8,354 nt of DNA from JBDUDR01 sp040002845 (GTDB taxonomy: Bacteria > Actinomycetota > Actinomycetes > Propionibacteriales > Nocardioidaceae), in NCBI GenBank assembly GCA_040002845.1, contig JBDUDR010000130.1:1-8354 (forward strand). The letters run 5' to 3'. Position 1 is the stretch's first letter; every line of letters begins with the position of its first letter. A model generated the notes under the pieces. That model made no database searches. It was given only the letters and a program-made list of their open reading frames with translations, and was not told the origin of the DNA. Below are positions 5,275-8,354 of the stretch, one piece after another. A program made the position numbers and the translations under genes.

Positions 5275-6543
5275 GTGGGTGTGGTCGTGCAGAAGTACGG
5301 CGGCTCCTCGGTGGCCGATGCCGAGGGCATCAAGCGAGTCGCGCAGCGCATCGTGGCGACCCGCAAGGAAGGTCACGACGTCTGTGTGGTGGTCTCGGCG
5401 ATGGGTGACACGACAGACGAGATGACCGACCTGGCCCGCCAGGTGTCCCCGCTGCCGCCGGCTCGCGAGATGGACATGCTGCTCACGGCGGGCGAGCGCA
5501 TCTCCATGGCCCTGGTCGCGATGGCCATCGCCAACCTCGGTCACCAGGCCCGGTCGTTCACCGGCAGCCAGGCCGGGGTCATCACCGACTCCGAGCACGG
5601 CAAGGCCAAGATCATCGACATCACCCCGGGGCGGATCGTGCAAACGCTCGGCGAGGGTGCGATCGCGATCGTGGCCGGCTTCCAGGGAGTGTCGGCCAAG
5701 ACGAAGGACATCACGACCCTGGGGCGCGGCGCTTCCGACACCACCGCGGTCGCGCTCGCGGCTGCCCTGCACGCCGACGTGTGCGAGATCTACACAGACG
5801 TCGACGGCATCTTCACAGCCGACCCGCGCATCGTCCCCAGCGCGCGTCAGATCCCGCGCATCTCGTACGAAGAGATGCTGGAGATGGCCGCCTGCGGCGC
5901 CAAGATCCTCCACCTGCGGTGTGTGGAGTACGCCCGCCGCTACGACATCCCGATCCACGTCAGGTCGGCGTTCAGCATCCGCGACGGCACCTGGGTCACC
6001 GACACCATCGAGGAACCTGCCATGGAGCAACCGATCATCTCCGGCGTCGCGCATGACCGCAGCGAGGCCAAGGTCACGGTCGTTGGTGTGCCGGACAAGA
6101 TCGGCCAGGCGGCCCGCATCTTCCAGGCCGTCGCGGACGCGGAGATCAACATCGACATGATCGTCCAGAACATCTCGGCCGCGTCGACATCCCGTACCGA
6201 CATCTCCTTCACGTTGCCCCGCTCGGACGGCCAGACGGCCATGGAGGCGCTGGCGGGTCTGCAGGACGAGGTCGGGTACGACCAGCTGCTGTACGACGAC
6301 CGGATCGGCAAGGTCTCGCTGGTCGGTGCCGGCATGCGGTCGCATCCTGGCATCACCGCGCGGTTCTTCGCCGCGATCGCGGCGGCCGGGGTCAACATCG
6401 AGATGATCTCGACCTCGGAGATCCGGATCTCGGTGATGGTCGACGAGAACGCGGTCGATGCGGCGGTCACGGCTGTGCACCGCGCCTTCGACCTCGACAA
6501 CACGGAGGTCGAGGCTGTGGTGTATGGCGGCACCGGCAGATGA
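5275..6543 (+). CDS. lysC: Aspartate kinase (aspartokinase), alpha subunit
   Basis: It phosphorylates L-aspartate to L-4-aspartyl phosphate, the entry step to lysine/diaminopimelate, threonine, methionine and isoleucine. The product has 422 residues. GTG 5275 is set by AAGGAG six bases upstream and begins MGVVVQKYGGSSV, the family's KxGGxSV motif at residues 7-13. Other motifs are TAGERIS, GRGASDTTAVALAAAL (150-165) and YTDVDGIFTADPRIVPSA. Two C-terminal ACT domains (about 266-340 and 345-420; VPDKIGQAARIFQAVADAEINIDMI, then GVNIEMISTSEIRISVMV) are where lysine and threonine give feedback inhibition in related enzymes. Length and layout match the alpha2beta2 aspartokinases of Corynebacterium and Mycobacterium. 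The stop overlaps the asd start (ATGA), so the two are one operon. Confidence 0.97.
   Translation: MGVVVQKYGGSSVADAEGIKRVAQRIVATRKEGHDVCVVVSAMGDTTDEMTDLARQVSPLPPAREMDMLLTAGERISMALVAMAIANLGHQARSFTGSQAGVITDSEHGKAKIIDITPGRIVQTLGEGAIAIVAGFQGVSAKTKDITTLGRGASDTTAVALAAALHADVCEIYTDVDGIFTADPRIVPSARQIPRISYEEMLEMAACGAKILHLRCVEYARRYDIPIHVRSAFSIRDGTWVTDTIEEPAMEQPIISGVAHDRSEAKVTVVGVPDKIGQAARIFQAVADAEINIDMIVQNISAASTSRTDISFTLPRSDGQTAMEALAGLQDEVGYDQLLYDDRIGKVSLVGAGMRSHPGITARFFAAIAAAGVNIEMISTSEIRISVMVDENAVDAAVTAVHRAFDLDNTEVEAVVYGGTGR
6010..6024 (+). promoter_or_regulatory. Internal ribosome binding site and ATG for the aspartokinase beta subunit
   Basis: Inside lysC, GAGGAA (6010-6015) stands six bases before an in-frame ATG at 6022-6024 (Met250). 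Translation from there would give a 173-residue protein, MEQPIISGVAHDRSEAKV onward, made of both ACT domains. In Corynebacterium glutamicum the same arrangement yields a beta subunit of about 172 residues identical to the C-terminus of alpha. The good ribosome binding site and matching position support the same here; whether it is used is inference. Confidence 0.65.
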
Positions 6544-7586
6544 GCGGTCTGCGCGTCGGTGTGGTCGGAGCCACCGGCCAGGTGGGTGGCGTGCTGCGCC
6601 GACTCCTGACCGAGCGCTCGTTCCCGGTTGCCGACATTCGGTTCTTCGCCTCTTCACGGTCGGCCGGTACGACGCTGGGCTGGGGTGGCCGGGAGGTGCC
6701 GGTCGAGGACGCGGCGACGGCAGACCCGACGGGTTTGGATATCGCGATCTTCTCCGCCGGAGCGACGACCTCACGTGCCTTGGCCGCCCGTTTCGCAGCC
6801 GTCGGCGCGACGGTGATCGACAACTCCTCAGCGTGGCGGATGGATCCCGAGGTCCCGCTCGTGGTGAGCGAGGTCAACCCGGAGGCGATCTCGGCGGCGC
6901 GTAAGGGCATCATCGCGAACCCCAACTGCACCACGATGGCGGCGATGCCGGTGCTCAAGCCGTTGCATGACTCTTCGCGTTTGGTCCGGCTGGTCATCAG
7001 CACGTACCAAGCGGTCTCGGGGAGCGGGCTGGCCGGCGTCGACGAGTTGCACAAGCAGGCCCGCGAGGTGGTCGACCGGGCTGCCGAGCTGACCCATGAC
7101 GGGAGGGCGGTGGAGTTCCCGGCGCCGTCGAAGTATGCGGGGCCGATCGCGTTCAACGTCCTGCCGCTGGCGGGGACGATCGTCGCGGACGGCTCCGGGG
7201 AGACCGACGAGGAACAGAAGCTGCGCAACGAGAGTCGCAAGATCCTCGAGATCCCCGACCTGCTGGTCTCGGGAACCTGCGTACGGGTGCCGGTGTTCAC
7301 CGGACACTCGCTGTCGATCAACGCCGAGTTCGCCCGGCCGCTGTCGGTCTCGCGGGCTCGTGAGCTGCTGGCTGCGGCGCCGGGGGTGGCGCTGTCTGAC
7401 GTGCCGACCCCGCTGCAGGCCGCGGGGCAGGACCCGAGCTATGTGGGGCGGCTGCGCTCGGATCCAGGAGTCCCTGATGGCCGGGGGCTGGTGCTGTTCG
7501 TGAGCAGTGACAACCTGCGCAAGGGCGCGGCGCTCAACGCCATCCAGATCGCCGAACTCGTGGCCCCCGGCTACTTGAGAAGATGA
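6540..7586 (+). CDS. asd: Aspartate-semialdehyde dehydrogenase
   Basis: It reduces L-4-aspartyl phosphate with NADPH to aspartate semialdehyde, the second step after LysC and the branch point to diaminopimelate and the threonine/methionine group. The product has 348 residues, the normal length. ATG 6540 overlaps the lysC stop by four bases (ATGA), so translation is coupled. Visible: Rossmann nucleotide-binding GATGQVG (10-16), DNSSAWRMD (94-102), catalytic Cys130 in NPNCTTM, STYQAVSGSG (154-163), catalytic-type His256 in FTGHS, and the C-terminal DNLRKGAALNAIQIAE helix. All key residues are present. The last codons form the 5' arm of a long hairpin, and the stop overlaps a downstream ATG. Confidence 0.97.
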   Translation: MSGLRVGVVGATGQVGGVLRRLLTERSFPVADIRFFASSRSAGTTLGWGGREVPVEDAATADPTGLDIAIFSAGATTSRALAARFAAVGATVIDNSSAWRMDPEVPLVVSEVNPEAISAARKGIIANPNCTTMAAMPVLKPLHDSSRLVRLVISTYQAVSGSGLAGVDELHKQAREVVDRAAELTHDGRAVEFPAPSKYAGPIAFNVLPLAGTIVADGSGETDEEQKLRNESRKILEIPDLLVSGTCVRVPVFTGHSLSINAEFARPLSVSRARELLAAAPGVALSDVPTPLQAAGQDPSYVGRLRSDPGVPDGRGLVLFVSSDNLRKGAALNAIQIAELVAPGYLRR

Positions 7587-7626
7587 TGCATCGCGGTGGT
7601 TCGGACCACCCAATTGCATCATCTTC
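7579..7626. repeat. Long imperfect hairpin spanning the asd stop and the next start codon
   Basis: Twelve bases, GAAGATGATGCA (7579-7590), are the exact reverse complement of 7615-7626. Inside, GGTGGT (7595-7600) pairs with ACCACC (7605-7610) around a TCGG loop, with an internal loop TCGC/CAAT between the stems. That is 18 paired bases over 48 nt. It could end asd transcription, but no T tract follows on either strand. It could instead limit or couple translation of the downstream gene, whose two possible ATG codons (7583, 7586) lie in the 5' arm. Confidence 0.75.
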
Positions 7627-8248
7627 CGCCGGCATTGGCTGCATCGTTGTCCTGTTTGTGTCGCTACTCAGCGTTGGGTGTTCGGCTGGGGCCGGGTCCT
7701 CCAGATCGGATGAGCCGGGCGCGACTCCACAGGTGGGCTCCGTATCCGCTACCACGGGGGGTTTCGGCACTCGGCATGTCACGCTCACCTGTGTTGACGC
7801 GGAGGGTGCCTCGACTCCCGGGAGCACGCCGGTTCATGGCCTGACGGTTCGCGATGTGACGTTTGGAGGGCTGAAGGATCCAAGCGGAACGGTTCCGCGA
7901 GCCGAGGATGTCGGCTTGGTGTTGCCGACGGACCTGCACTGGTATTTCAGGAAGTCTCCCCTGACGGTGAGGGCCGACGCCATGAGAGTGACGATCTCTG
8001 TTTCCGGCTCGGGGCAAGCCCTGGCTTGGGTGCCAGACGCTGTTTGGACGGCCGGAACACCAGTGGTTTTGTCAGCGTGGGCTGCGAGGTCCGTCACCGT
8101 CAGCAACTGCGCCCACAAGGACACGTCATTCCTCGGCGGTATTCTCGCCGCCGAGCCCAACCCGTGCCTCACGCTGCGCGTGCGTTCCCGGAGAAGCGGC
8201 CAGCACACCATCCAGCGGCATCTCAACGGGACGGCCTGCCACGGGTAG
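7583..8248 (+). CDS. Putative lipoprotein, family not recognised
   Basis: The product has 221 residues. I do not recognise the family. The N-terminus carries a hydrophobic stretch, GIGCIVVLFVSLLSVGC (17-33), ending in a lipobox-like SVGC with Cys33; the -3 residue is Ser where Leu is usual, so a lipoprotein is likely but not certain. A Ser/Gly-rich linker follows (34-60), then a domain rich in short beta-like strands (VTLTCVD, LTVRDVTFGG, VRVTISVSG-type runs) with four further Cys (70, 176, 195, 219) that could form two disulfides outside the membrane. The start must be ATG 7583 or 7586, since later in-frame starts remove the signal. ATG 7583 overlaps the asd stop. The ribosome binding site is poor (GAGA two bases before), so expression may depend on coupling. 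Codon choice looks less GC-biased than in lysC and asd, hinting at a less conserved accessory gene. Confidence 0.7.
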   Translation: MMHRGGSDHPIASSSAGIGCIVVLFVSLLSVGCSAGAGSSRSDEPGATPQVGSVSATTGGFGTRHVTLTCVDAEGASTPGSTPVHGLTVRDVTFGGLKDPSGTVPRAEDVGLVLPTDLHWYFRKSPLTVRADAMRVTISVSGSGQALAWVPDAVWTAGTPVVLSAWAARSVTVSNCAHKDTSFLGGILAAEPNPCLTLRVRSRRSGQHTIQRHLNGTACHG

Positions 8249-8249
8249 A

Positions 8250-8328
8250 GATCCCCGAAGCTGTTATGCGGTCGGGCACCATGTGCGGACGACTCGGGAA
8301 GCCGGTGGTCGACCAGACTTCGGGGATC
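8250..8328. repeat. 11-bp inverted repeat enclosing a foldable segment
   Basis: GATCCCCGAAG (8250-8260) and CTTCGGGGATC (8318-8328) are perfect reverse complements, 57 bp apart. Within the interval GGTCG (8270-8274) can pair with CGACC (8310-8314), and CACC (8277-8280) with GGTG (8304-8307), so the whole segment could fold as one long stem. The 5' arm begins two bases after the lipoprotein gene's stop. It may be a 3' end structure, a leader of a gene beginning at 8333, or the end repeats of a small mobile element. No T tract follows. Confidence 0.65.
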
Positions 8329-8332
8329 AGTC

Positions 8333-8354
8333 ATGACATCGGTGGAGCCATCAT
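8333..8354 (+). CDS. Possible start of a new gene, cut by the window edge
   Basis: ATG 8333 opens a frame that reads MTSVEPS to the end of the window. A GGGGAT at 8322-8327, within the 3' arm of the inverted repeat, could be a weak ribosome binding site. Seven codons do not allow any identification, and it may be chance. Confidence 0.2.

Noticed and set aside
5185..6774. 529-codon open frame on the minus strand across lysC
   Set aside because: It is antisense to a clear aspartokinase gene and to the start of asd, shows no recognisable motif, and is the usual side effect of high-GC third positions.
1..8354. CRISPR array, retron, toxin-antitoxin pair or other defence system
   Set aside because: No regularly spaced repeats, reverse transcriptase motifs or paired small genes were seen; the tandem copies at 1109-1132 have no spacers.

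Overview
The window is high-GC DNA with GTG starts, TAGACT-type -10 boxes and a gene order (tRNA-Ser, ffs, dnaX, ybaB/ebfC, recR, DUF5063 gene, lysC, asd) that I associate with Actinobacteria such as Streptomyces and Nocardioides relatives. I cannot place it below that level from the sequence alone.

Left part (1-1277): the 3' end of a berberine-bridge-type FAD oxidoreductase runs in from the window edge. Immediately after its stop codon comes a decayed C-terminal fragment of a tyrosine integrase, pointing at the 3' end of a tRNA-Ser(GGA) gene on the minus strand. This looks like the scar of an element that used the tRNA gene as attachment site.

Central part (1278-5213): a housekeeping block. 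The small SRP RNA (ffs) has a recognisable -10 box and its own hairpin terminator. It is followed by dnaX (clamp-loader tau/gamma), ybaB/ebfC (nucleoid-associated protein), recR (recombination mediator) and a DUF5063 gene. The last four are tightly spaced and co-directional, and probably form one operon. The theme is replication and DNA repair, with SRP-dependent protein targeting next door.

Right part (5214-8354): a candidate promoter precedes lysC (aspartokinase, with an in-frame internal start for a regulatory beta subunit), which overlaps asd (aspartate-semialdehyde dehydrogenase) by 4 bp. Together they catalyse the first two steps of the aspartate pathway to lysine/diaminopimelate, threonine, methionine and isoleucine. 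A long hairpin spans the end of asd and the start of an unrecognised putative lipoprotein gene. After that gene, an 11-bp inverted repeat encloses a foldable segment just before a possible new start codon at the window edge.

Most of the window is ordinary core genome. The parts worth a second look are the integrase scar at tRNA-Ser, the asd/lipoprotein hairpin, the lipoprotein itself, and the structured segment at the right edge. I did not find a convincing new defence, CRISPR or retron-like system.
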